Of a stretch of 64,000 nucleotides of DNA, positions 1 to 11,800 are shown in pieces. The notes under the pieces were generated by a model. The model saw nothing but the letters and a program-made list of their open reading frames with translations. It did no database searches and had not been told where the DNA came from. The stretch comes from Sphaerolaimus hirsutus (lineage: Eukaryota > Nematoda > Chromadorea > Monhysterida > Sphaerolaimidae). The first letter of the stretch is position 1, and each line of letters opens with the position of its first letter. The stretch is taken from positions 2,809,438 through 2,873,437 of the forward strand of contig OZ038453.1 in assembly GCA_964036195.1 (NCBI GenBank). Direction: 5' to 3'. The translations under genes were made by a program, and so were the position numbers.

Positions 1-1800
1 CCCCCATCGGTCAGCTATCTGCCTATCTGGAACGATTTTTGAGAAACTATACCCCAATTTTCGCTCAAAATCGCTATTTTTCATACCTTTTTATAGATTT
101 TCACCTCCAAAATACTAGTTTTTGTTCCTATTTACCTATTTTCTGCTAGTTTCAATATATGCTCTTGTATACCCATTTTGACCTATTTTACACATACTTT
201 TAGCGATTTTTCTCCCTTTTCTTCCTTCTACACGTTGAAACAGTCTATATATCGAACCACCACAAGACCCCCCCCATCCTTCCAGCTATCAATCTATCCC
301 AAAGGCCGCTCAGCTATCCAACCACTCATAGGGTCCAAATTCAAGATACCCTATGTATTAGACTGGAGACTCCATTTCATTTCAAACGGGAACTTGATAC
401 AAAATTGGAAAGAGCGCCAGGACTTTGGCGCCAAGGCCCAAAAACGGCATGGCTCTTTTCTAACCCCAGCGACAAGCGCGCCAGAGCAAAACGGCGCTTT
501 TTTGACATGGCGCTTTTTTGCTTTGGCGCTAGCACCAGAGCCATGGCGCTTTTCCAAAAAAAACTTAGTATGCTGATGCGCTCGTAATGAAATGCACCCA
601 AATTTCACATATGGGTATCAGGGGGTCTCCAGGTTTTGACCCCCCGGGGGTTGGATAGATAGGATAGGAAAGCGCTCCCCCAGAGGGATAGATTTGGGAA
701 AAATTTTGGCAGGGTGCTTACTGGAAAGCTAGCTGGATGACAGATAGATAGGTGGAGAATTTGGGCGGAAGGACATATTCAAGGGGCATAAATGTACAAA
801 AAACTCACACATGCGAGTGAGGAAATCATTGCAGTTGGCAGTATGCTAGAATGCGACACTGTCGCCACTGAGCATCTTCCACGCTGGACGTCATCGCAAT
901 TTATGAACTGCAAAAGTTGAGTGTGAAATTAAAGAAAAGTAATTTCAGGCAGTAGGCGGGGGTTACCGCCCTCACAACCACCCGGCTATCTATCTATCCC
1001 AGAGGTCGCTCAGCTATCTATCTATCTCCAGATGCAAAATTTTGTGCTACTAACCCTAACACCCCCCCCCCTTCCCAAATCGCTCAGCTATAAAAACTCG
1101 CCCAAAAACAATAAAATGGTATAAAATTAATGAATTTGAGTGAAAATTGGGTCAAAATTTCTCAAAAATCACTCCAGATAGGTAGGTGCTGAGCGATTTG
1201 GGGGGGGGGGGGGCTCAGGGGATAGTAGCCAAAAATTTCGCCTTGAGATAAATAACTGTGGCCTCTGGGATAGATAGGCAGTTGATTTGAGGGGGGAGAC
1301 CGCTGCAGGGGTCTCGAATGGGGTGGGTGGGGGGGGTTACCCCCCTCCAAACCGCCCAGCTATCTATCTATCCCAGAGGCAACATTTTGGGCTATTTGCC
1401 CCTAAATCTCCCCCAAATCGCCCAGCTATCTACCTATCTGTAGCGATTTTCAAGAAACTATACCCAATTTTTGCTCAAAATCGCTATTTTTCATAGTCTT
1501 CTATAGATTTTCACCTCCAAAATGACTTGTTCGTGTTCCTATTTTTCCTTATTTTCCTATGTTCCTATCATTAGCTCATTTTCAGCTATTTTTAGTACTA
1601 TGCGCTCTTGTATTCCCATTTTGAGCTATTTTACATTTACTTTGAGCAATTTTTCTCCCCTTTCTTCCTTCTACACCCCGAAAAAGCCTATATATTGAAT
1701 ATAGCCTATAACCTATAAGCCTAATATATAGCCTATAGATTTGCTACCTATCCAACCACTCAGAGGGTCGAAATTCAAGATACCCCTGGACCGCGGGGTT
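1..1800. repeat. Mosaic of GATA-rich hAT-like MITE copies
   Basis: No gene seen. The stretch is made of several fragments of one repeat family marked by tatctatctatcc / ggatagatagat tracts, poly-C/poly-G runs, the phrase gcccaaatcgctcagctatc, and an AT-rich core with tttttagcgattttt. The same family has a clean copy at 20357-20839 with 8-bp target duplications. A GC-rich patch at about 405-560 repeats ggcgc/gccatggcgc motifs on both arms and looks like a separate small insertion. Fragments lie in both orientations, so copies have inserted into each other. Confidence 0.7.
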
Positions 1801-2020
1801 GGGATGATATATCATATTGAATATTGACATTTTTACTAAATATCAAATATCAATATTGAAAATTTGGAATAAATATTAAATATTGACTTGTTTACATCAA
1901 ATAGTGGATATTTTATTTACCATTTTTCGTATTGAATATTGATATCGAGCATCCATATTCGATATTGATTTTGATTAGACTTTCAGGGGAAAACATTGAA
2001 TATCGATACCAACAAAGCAC
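1800..2020. repeat. AATATTGAT-motif inverted-repeat element
   Basis: The interval carries many copies of aatattgat/atcaatatt and atattgaatattgac in both orientations. This resembles the arms of other miniature elements here, which are built from arrays of a short motif. Ends and target duplication were not resolved. Confidence 0.45.
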
Positions 2021-2234
2021 ATCATGCCAACACGTAATGGGATAGCTATGGTTTTCGCTGGGAAGTAGCACTAACAAACACCCGAACTGGAGATTACTGG
2101 GTTTGGGGATACATTCACACGACTGAGGCCTTCTGTGCATGTTTACCCGGTGTGCATGTTGACCCTTATGTTCAGTCAAAATCGCTAATTTCGATACCTT
2201 TTTATAAATTTTTTACCTTTAAAATCACTAGTTC

Positions 2235-2480
2235 ATGTGTTTTATTGATTTTTTTCAGCTATTTTTTGTAGTAAATGTGCTTATATACCCATTTTTAGTA
2301 TTTTTCACCGACTTTTTGCGATTTTTTGACCTTTTTTCTACATCACAAAAAAGGCTATATATTGAACCCCCAAACCCCCTAATTTTTTTCCAGCTATCTA
2401 TCCTTCCAAATGAGCGATTAGCTATATATCCAACCCCTGGAGGGTCACAATCTGAAATACCCCCGACATGCACAGCGGGT
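2235..2480. repeat. Partial GATA-rich MITE copy
   Basis: Right-hand portion of the same family as 20357-20839: AT-rich core, then ccagctatctatcc and a gggtcacaatctgaaataccccc end. No coding potential seen. Confidence 0.55.
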
Positions 2481-2582
2481 AAACATGCACAGAGGCACAG
2501 GCCGCATTCACACAACACTCACCTAATCGCATAACCCAAACAAAAACACCGACAAATTTTGAATAAAAAATACAAACAAACC

Positions 2583-3450
2583 AGGTTCTAAAATGCACGA
2601 TAGCCAGTGGCGAAATATCGCCGCACATCGAAACCATTACGAGTTTTCTGGCCGGCCAAATCGCATCCAGCCCTGGAGAAATCAACATTTGGACAAGTGC
2701 CAAAAATGGACAAAAAATCTGACAGAAACAGACGGCAGCAACGAACCGAAAAAGTCGGGAAATATCGGCCATTATATTGAAAAAGTGGATCTATTCTGTG
2801 GGAGATATGGAGCATATCCGCAGAAAAGTACATGATGTATGAAAAGTCCGTCGAAAATAAACTTTTCGTATTTTATAAAAATTTTAAAACTGGACGGGCA
2901 ATAAAAAAAGATGTAAAATTCGAATTTTAAATACAATTTCGATGCTGGACCGTCCAATGTTGAACCCATCATGAAACCTGGAACAATTTTTTATGAATAT
3001 GAAGTGTTGTTTCTGCCTAAATTGCTCATCGCCTCAGACGATCAACAATGGATAAATCTAATGTTCAGCCATCGCGTACGAGTGACGTTCTGTGATACTT
3101 ACGTCCGATCTTGGAAACGTGCCAACGTGCTGAAAACCTGGAATTTTTACTGTCGGGCTCAATTTTTAGCGTATTACCAAGAAAAAATTTCCTTGGTATT
3201 ACGTATCTGTTCCTTGGAATTAGCTGTTGTCAATTTCGATGGCAGGCTTACTTTCTGCCAGATGTATTCAGATTTGAATAAATCTAGCACATTTTGCCAG
3301 TGTTTTTTTGGTTAGTTCCAGTTTTGCGATGTGTTAATCCTTTTGCATCCATTTTTGGCACTTGTCCAACAGTAGCTTTTTTAGGGCCGAATGGAAGCAG
3401 ATCGGTGAAAAGGACTTGTCGCGGTTTCGAGGTGGATGTCTCTTTCTCGC
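2583..3450. repeat. Degenerate long inverted repeat
   Basis: Sequence at about 2600-2735 reappears reverse-complemented at about 3340-3445. The best shared block is ggacaagtgccaaaaatgga near 2690, matched by its complement near 3350, with flanking blocks around cgaaacc...ttttc...cggcc. The arms are diverged, so this is probably an old foldback or TIR element. Open frames inside (for example at 2971-3315) have no recognisable features. No target duplication was found. Confidence 0.5.
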
Positions 3451-4211
3451 TTGCTCGCTCGCTCGGTTTGTTTACATTTTTTTAGACTTTGTTGACGATT
3501 TTTATTCGCTGCTCTGTTTATTAGCTGTACAGAGTGGGGGGGGGGTCGTACTTTATGCAAAATACTACCATAATTTGATGAATAAAATCTTGTGATACAT
3601 TCCGTAATAAATTATTCCATAGTTAAAACTAAATATTATGATGAAAACTAAAATTTTGGTTTATTATTCAGATGGGTTATGGTAGGCTTCCATACTACGG
3701 GTCATGTCCAAGGACGTACCCAGGGGGGGGGGCGGGGGGGGGGGGGGGTGCAGCCCTCCCCCTTTCCCGGGGTGAGACCTAAAAAGTCCCGTAAAATGCA
3801 ACTTTTCCTATACATTTTTCGATGTTTCTAAAAATTTTGCGCGCAAGCGCGCATTTTCTTCCCCATGCTTTGTATTTTCAGCGGATCGGTCCCTGTAAAC
3901 CAATATCCTTGGAGATGAAAACGTTTTCGCGACTTTCGCTGTATATGTATGCAATGAAATGAAAATATGTATTTTGGAATGCCTATTGTATCCAGGCATC
4001 GGTTATCCACGGTGGTAGTATACCGATCCCAATTTCCTATCTCTTAGTACCTTACCTACTCGCAGCCATACGACGCGAGCGCACGTGTCACATGGAAAAC
4101 GCATGCGCCCCCTGTCTGACTGCCAAATAACAAGTGTGAGACGTATGTCCAATCGATATTGCACGCATTGATTTGCACGCATTTTCATGGAACAACGCCA
4201 ATGTTGTGCAA

Positions 4212-5315
4212 ATGTTCTTTGCTGTTGATATTAGTGTCCTATACTACCTGATTATGCCTACACTTATTTATGTACGTAATTTCTACACCAATTTATGTAT
4301 GTATTTACCGCATGGATATACCAATACTAGTTCCAAATGTACCAGTTTTGTATTATAAAAGAATATATGTGTCACTATTTTGAGTGATTTTCTGTTTCAG
4401 TTGACTGCTTATCCAATAAAGAAGCATGGCCCATCAATTTTTAGAGATTCTATGTTTCGAATTTCCAATGGAAAAGAACATGAATTCCTTCACTTACTTC
4501 ACCGTATCGCGGGGCCAAGAGAAGGATCACAGACGCCATCCAACATGGTCCCCACGTGCCAATTTTTGGAAGTATTTGGCAGCAGCATAGACGTACTGTC
4601 CGAGGGTGTTTCGCTTCCTGGCTGCGTGAAGTTCCAGGCCCATGCCCTGCACCGAGTGGCAGATGTTATGGCCAAGTTCGACATTAATGTGAAAGGACCA
4701 CAAAAAAGGTACGTAAAACCCTATATCCGTTAAAAAGTAACCACATGTTATATTGTATCCATATTCAAAAATATCTAGTACCTAATAGAGTACCTCCATA
4801 CCCAGGTTTACCTGTCACACCAAGATCGGTGCTGGGACTGGAATTACTGTCAAGTATTGGGAGATACCCCGCATTATGTGCGATGTACATGGATGTGTAG
4901 ACCGCTTGGTCGAGAAGTTCCAGGTCCGTTTTTAGGAAATTCCCTAAAGTTCTAGGACCGTTTTTAGAAAATCCAGTACCATTTTTTTAAAAAATTTCCT
5001 AGTTATGTATTAATTATTTATAAGTGGTTTTTGTGTGAACGTTATACATAGAGTCTGTCGCGCAAAAAATGAATTTATCACGCAACAGCCCCATCCCAAG
5101 CAACTATATAACATCCTCACCTCCAGGAAATGCGTCTGGATTGTCTGCCCAGTACCACATCAAGTATGGATGCCGTTCCATCTTCGCAACTGCAAACCTC
5201 TCAACAGGATGCACCTCTGATGATGGCTAAACACTGGACCCATGGTGAAGTTAATCAAATCACGGAAGTTTCCATATCCTGCGAAAATGACCTGTACGAG
5301 ATACTTTTGCAGTGA
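4212..5315 (+). CDS. Spliced small gene of unknown function inside the giant element
   Basis: Three exons are well supported. Exon 4401-4708 follows tgattttctgtttcag and ends AAAAAAG|GTACGT in phase 2. Exon 4806-4923 lies between ccatacccag and CAG|GTCCGT, phase 2 to 0. Exon 5127-5315 follows catcctcacctccag and ends in TGA. A possible first exon 4212-4271 starts with ATG and ends TAT|GTACGT in phase 0, giving about 224 aa. I do not recognise the protein. The middle holds several Cys/His residues (FTCHTK; IMCDVHGCVD); the C-terminus is Ser/Gln/Asp-rich and ends YEILLQ. AATAAA lies at about 5413, some 100 bases after the stop. It converges on the APE-RT frame. The first exon and function are uncertain. 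Confidence 0.55.
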
Positions 5316-5579
5316 CAGGTTATTCCCATATGTGCAGCGAAACTTTCTGGCCACGTTATTTAGTATCACTAATTATGGCTTTGTGTAGTGCAACAATAAC
5401 ATTCAGCAACATTTAATAAAAAAACCTGATTTTTAAATTAAAAATTTTCGTAAAGTATTTTATATTTTAACGACGCCTAATCGATATGTATAATATTACT
5501 GTGATTTCCAATTTTGGGCCGCATAAAGGTGTATATTTTTATTTCTGTAAAGTTTTTGAGCGTTACAGAAAAAAAAATA

Positions 5580-5662
5580 AAAATAAAGATGGCGGCCAAT
5601 GAAATAAAGATGGCGGATGTGGTAAATAAAGATGGCGGCCGAGACGGTAAAGATGGCAGTTG
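5580..5662 (+). promoter_or_regulatory. Array of YY1-like AAGATGGCGGC motifs
   Basis: Four spaced copies of (a)aaagatggcgg or aaagatggcag occur within about 80 bases, three preceded by aaataa. AAGATGGCGGC matches the known YY1 core. The array lies between the convergent 3' ends of the + gene and the APE-RT frame, an odd place for a promoter. The repeated aataaa could equally serve as polyadenylation signals. Function is inferred from motif only. Confidence 0.4.
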
Positions 5663-5856
5663 AGTCTGATGGTGAAGGCACATCTTTGCGATAGCAAAAT
5701 TATGAAACAGGCTAGCATGATAGTGTGACACAATCTATATCAGGCACACCAAGTCACAACGAATGTATCTGGGTTTACTCCAGATTTTTTCCATCCGCCA
5801 TACACCGGTGTGCTTGAATTAGTATGTGGACACAAATTTCCTACCAGCAAGTTTCA

Positions 5857-8800
5857 TTAATTTTCGAAATTTTTGATACCTTCTCCTATTAACTTATCAA
5901 CCGCCTTTCTATGGGCTGGGCAGGTACAATGCGATAACCAATCATTTCGTGTGTTACAACTAGATACACATTTTATCTTAATAGTGGCATTTCTATGTTC
6001 TTCCAGTGCCGGACAAATGTATAGTATGTGTGATAGATCACAAACAACTTTTGCATGATAAGTATTACATTTTTTACATGTTTTCTTTGTACGTCCATTA
6101 TATATTCTAATAGCATTGTGTCGTGCTGCAAACCAGTGCAAGTTATTGTAAAGTAAATGTCGTGGATGCAGTTGTGATCCAACATCATTACGAATATGTG
6201 CTATTTTTTGTGCATTCACTACTGTGGTGCCACGTTTTCTACGAAAATCGTTACAGGTTCGTTTCACATTCATTTTTGTGAGGCATTTTGCTATAGAAGA
6301 TTTCAATTCAAGAGATTCGCAGCAACGTTCCATTCTATATGTTAAACTAGATAAACCTAAATTCTTCAAGCGCTTGTTTACACTTAGGTTTATGTCTGAC
6401 GACATAGATTTCTTGAGTAGACGTTCACATGTTAATGAATTTGCGTAGTTACAGTATGTAATAGTCATTTGACGGTATCGATCAGATGGCAGTTCTCCAC
6501 CCAGGTCTAGTAGCAGACTGTCCCCACTTGCCGATTGTGGAAGTCTGCAGCATCGTTTCATAGTTTGTAAATAAAGTTTGTCTATTTTATTCAATATAGA
6601 TCCCGGGCATCCAGTCACTTCCAGACCGTACATACTACCACTTTCAATATATGATTTCCATGCTGTTTTGGCATATAGTAGTGGTTTTGCAGTGTGCATA
6701 GAGGACATAATTGCTAAACTGCTATGCTTTAGAAATTTATTGTAACAACCATCCACATGTTTTTTAAATGGTTGTATGGCGTTTGTTATTGTCACGCCCA
6801 GATATTTAATCTCGTTACATTCTGATACTGTTCCAATCTGTTTTTCTTTGTTATATCCTAATTTCCATAAAATGCTATGTTTGGGTCTACCCCAGCGCAG
6901 CACAAAAGATTTATCTTGGTTGATAGTAACATTCCATTTCCAAGCCCATTTTGTGAATGTAAGCATAAGTTCTTGTAGCTCGTACTCTGTGTTAGATAGC
7001 AGAACAATATCATCAGCAAAAAACAGACCCGGAAGTTTTTTTTCTTTTAGGTCTATTTTTGCACCGTAACCCGTATTAAGTAATTCTGTCGCGAGGTCAT
7101 GCATATATATAGCGTATAGTGTGGGGCTAAGCGCACAACCTTGAGCTACCCCGATTGGATATGACATATCATTGCTAACGTAGTCACCATATGTCATATT
7201 GACTGATATCTCTGAGTATGCATTTTTGATTGCGTTTATAAGTAAACTCGGTAATCCCATTGAATGCATTTTGAACCATAGTTTCGATCTATCTACCCGG
7301 TCAAAGGCCTTAACCGCATCCACAAAACAAGAGTAATAACCATTTCCATTGGCACGTGCGTAGTTATAGCATGTATTGATAATTTGCACGTTGTCACATG
7401 TACGACGGTTCGGTCGGAAACCACCTTGCAATTCGGTGAAGACATTGTAACGTTCTAACACATCCATTAATCTGTTGTTGAGGATTATCATATATAACTT
7501 TTTTATGTTGCAAGATATACCTAGCGTTCTATAATTTTTCATATTTGATTTATCTCCCTTCTTGTGTAAAAGCACTAACTTGCATGTTATCGCGTCGCAT
7601 GGTATTGGGTTGCCATGGAGCCATGAATTGTAGAGATCTACAAGAAAGCTTTTCATATTGTCACCTAAATGTTTCAAGTGCTCGTGATAAATACTGGTGC
7701 TGCCTGGAGATTTATTGTTTTTCAGTTGTCTAATCGCTGTGTTAACATCATGTATTGTCAAATCTGATTGAAGGAGGGAGATATCTTCATGTGGTATATA
7801 TTGATTGTCTACTGCATGATATGTAGGTGATCCAGGATTATTAGTCATGATTCCATTCCATACCTTTTTCATTTCTTCATTCATATCCTCGTGGGTTTCG
7901 ACCAGGTGCCCCGCATCATTTTTAATAGCTGTTATTTGTTTTTTTGTGTTCCAATTTTTATTTATATGTTTGTATATTGATTTCAGTTCACCCCCGTGAT
8001 TGTTAAGAGTTCGTTCTATGTGACGATCGGTCTGTTCACGATGCAATGTTTTTTTTTCTTTCTTCAATGTGTATTTTAATTGTCTTAATTCACAGTTAAG
8101 TTCCCAAGTGTAGCCTATACGTAGTTTACGGCGTATCTTGGCTATTTTTCGATGCAGTTTACGTATTGCCCTCGGCACAGTTGGTTTGTGAACTGTTGTA
8201 TTGGTAACTTCTGTAGTCACTTTTCGTGAAGCATCATGAATGGCTTGTTTAAAGCCTTCATATGAAGTCACAGCAGTATTTTCAATGGTGTCTGTGAATC
8301 TGGCCCATTCAACCCCACGAGGCTTACGAACCAGTATTTTGCTTTTCTGTTCTTGTTCAGATATATGAAGTGTTAGTATCAGGGCATGATGGTCTGACAA
8401 AATAGGACATGCCTCGCCGTTTATATCTATCGTTCCAAGTATTTTGTCTGTAGGAAAGTTAGTGAAGCAATAGTCGATTACAGAAGATGCGTTTGATCTC
8501 TCGTATGTCCACAATTGCTCGAAGTCTCTATTGACTAAATTCGGTCCATATATAGCCATCCAGTCTCGAATTAGTTTGCCGTTTTGATTAATTTCGATGT
8601 GATTACCCTCTATTCCAAGTTCGTCCGCACCAATGTGACCATTGAAATCCCCTACGATCACTGTGTTTTGTCCGTAACGAGTATGGTGCGACATCATTTC
8701 ACCCATTTCCGATAGAATATCTTCATTCTTCTTGCTCACTGATGTAGATTTTTTGGCCTTACTATTGTTTTCTAAGTAGCAGGTCATAATATTGTGAGTT

Positions 8801-11800
8801 TGCAATTTTGTTGCAACAGAAATGCCAACTACATTATCATTGTTCGTCAACGAAATTTCTTTGTAATCTATCGATTTACGAATGTACATAGAAATGCCAC
8901 CGGTTTCTTTCCCCGTTTTGAAAGTATGTATCGCATTGTACCCATGCAGATTCAGTGCATCTGTGGCACATCTAAAATGTGTTTCCACAAAGCACAAAAT
9001 GTCCGCACCAATGTTTTGGATAGCTGAAAGCACTTCTTCCTTTTTCCATTGCAATGACCTAACATTCTGATATAAAAGTATTAGCGGAAGCACCGCGGAT
9101 TCGGTAACCGTTTCCGTACCAAGTGTTTCACCGAGATATTGTCCAACAGTGTTTATTGGTTGAACCATCGCCAGGAAAGCAAGCACCAAAAATGTAATGG
9201 GTGAATTTGCCGAAAATGAGGTAATCACGCGCCATGCCTCTAAAATGAACACCGACCAAAATTGTAAAAACAGTATCCATGATGCTAGACAGTAAAGCAA
9301 CCAAATGCCAAAAAACCAAGCTGATGAAAAGTATTCTAAAGTGCAGAAAAAACCGATAATCAATATTCGTTCATCTGCCGCGCAAAATGTTGCGTCAATG
9401 TTCTCACACCTGGTGTCTGATTCATGTTTACGTTGCCAGCTGCACCACTTGTTGATGGGGCAGCCTGTGTGGTGGAAAAAAGTTAAATCTAGTTGTTTAA
9501 ATAGTATACTACATTTAACCGACATTTTCACCAATTCTCTCCTCAATAGTTCACCCAGAACCATATTTCCCAGGTCGGATGTATGAATGCCATCTTTGCA
9601 CATTAGACGCATAAACAGGTCTACAGAGTCTTCACATTTGCACAATAAAAATTCCCTATCAACAAAAGCCATTAAAGGGAGAACGATAACATTGTCAAAT
9701 TCAGAAGCAGCCATGGAAACAAGTGCGTTTTCTAACATTCTGTAGAACCGTAAAGTGTCTGCTAACAAAAGCCGGGACCAACCATGTTTCAAATGTCTAT
9801 TCATGGTCGGCCCAACCACTGACAAAAAAATCTTTCCTACCGGCTGCAATTTTAATCCGGTCGAAAAACAAACTGTCGAGAGACATTTGCGGATTCCCGC
9901 CAAAAAATAATCATCGACGCATGTAACGCTAAAATTGTCTGAATAATACTGTTCAGCATCACTGGCGTCAAGTACACAACGAATAACCACAGCATCGTAG
10001 GAACTATCAAATTGCACGTCTGCTAGGACTGCACAGACAGTTGGTAGCCTTCTACCGCTAAATAACGATTTAGTGCTGTGTACTGTAACTGGCACGTTAC
10101 AGCGCGCGCAGTCATTACCGAGCATCAACTGTAACGAATGCGCACATGAGTCACCCACGATAAAAATAGTGAAAAAATACTCATACGGGTCAGTTCGGGG
10201 CGATCCAATTTGAGAGCACTTATTTTCAAAGGCGGCCGATGAGTCTACATCGCGGAATGGAATTTTTGGGCCGAAATCACATGAAATTTGTAGTCGTCTG
10301 AAAATTTCGGCGGCCGTTTTATTTCTCAGCACCACCAATTTCTCGGTGAAAATGCTTGATTCTCGGTAACGTTCACTGCTTTTCACAAAAGTTGCCAGCG
10401 ATTTTGCACATTTGGCAGCGGCCAGAGGACTCAAATGGTTGAGGCGGAACGTTTTTGGGATCGTATGATGCATAGCTCCGACGCCCATTGCACGTACCTG
10501 TTCGGTGGGGGATGGTATTGTTTTCTTGCGAATGAATCGTAATCCAGCTGCGACGCTTGCCTGTGCATGCCCAGCATACGTTCCATCGCCAGCGACGTTG
10601 CGTGGTGGCGGGGCCGTCGGTGCACTCGCCAAAAACGTTCCTACGTTAATAGAGGAGTTGAACGATTTGATAAAACAACATTTGAAAAATCTATGGGTAA
10701 CGTTCACGGGCAAAAGATAACCTTGATTGCTATCGATTAACGGCTCATCTGCACCAAAGTTTGGCTGTTGCATTCGTTGCTGACGCCCGGCTCGAACGAC
10801 TGTATCCAATTGGATATCGGGGCCGTGCGTTACGTTGGCTGCAACGTGTAACGTCATATAGTAAGACTGTAAATTGCATTCGTATATTATGTGTGTCTCT
10901 GAGAAAATCAAGATATCCATGTGGATACATTTTTGGTGATCTTTAGATGTAAGTGTGTTGTATGTTTGTAACTTTAGGAGGTATTTATACGTTTGCCAGA
11001 AAAGGGTGTTAAAGATGTAAATATGATGTCTTAGGAGACTTCTATCAATAAACCCACCTGCGCTTGTCAGATCCGGGAAATCTCCGTCCCAATAGGGCTG
11101 CGTATCCACCAATGGTTCTTGCATACTGGCCATGTCGTTTTGCGTCTGCTGGTGTGCAGTTCGCTGTTGACGCGCGCCGCCATAGGTTCCTCTACCTGTG
11201 ACAAATTTAGATAACGGTGTTGTACAGCAACAATTTGCTAGAGGGAGCGCCAAAAGTATCAGAAATATTGGTAGTCGAGAGATTTTGTTCTGATCGCTAG
11301 TGTGCATTTTTAGCCGTTTTTTAAGTCCATGACTACAATCAACGAAATCTATACCCTTTTGCGAACCAGATAAATTGCCACGTGGTCTTCCCGTTGAATT
11401 GGCAGTGCCGCCGCGTTGTCTGCCGCGACTATTGAAATTTTGCCCGCGGGGGTCGCGTTGATCGTTGTTGTTGTCCAACGAGCCTCCCGAGGTGCCTCCA
11501 CGCTGATTTGGCCTAGAATTGCCGCGCCCGCCACGATTCGGCTGCTGAGCGCCGCCTTTTCTTAGCTCGGCATCTTGTCGCCTCTGAAGGATTGGTGTAT
11601 GTAAGTAAAAGAAAGAGTGTATGAATTGCCCTGATTCACATAAAAGTCTCAAATTTTTAGTACAGTAATTGACATGAATTGTGTGCAGCTTTTTCACACC
11701 ACAGATATTTCCACCTATGTAAAAAAATATCGATAAAATAATCGATAAAACCAATCCTACTAAACCCACTTTGTCTTGGTACCACTGCGGTGCAACCAGA

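Noticed and set aside
2971-3315. 114-codon frame as a gene
   Set aside because: No family, no splice context, and it lies within a degenerate inverted repeat.
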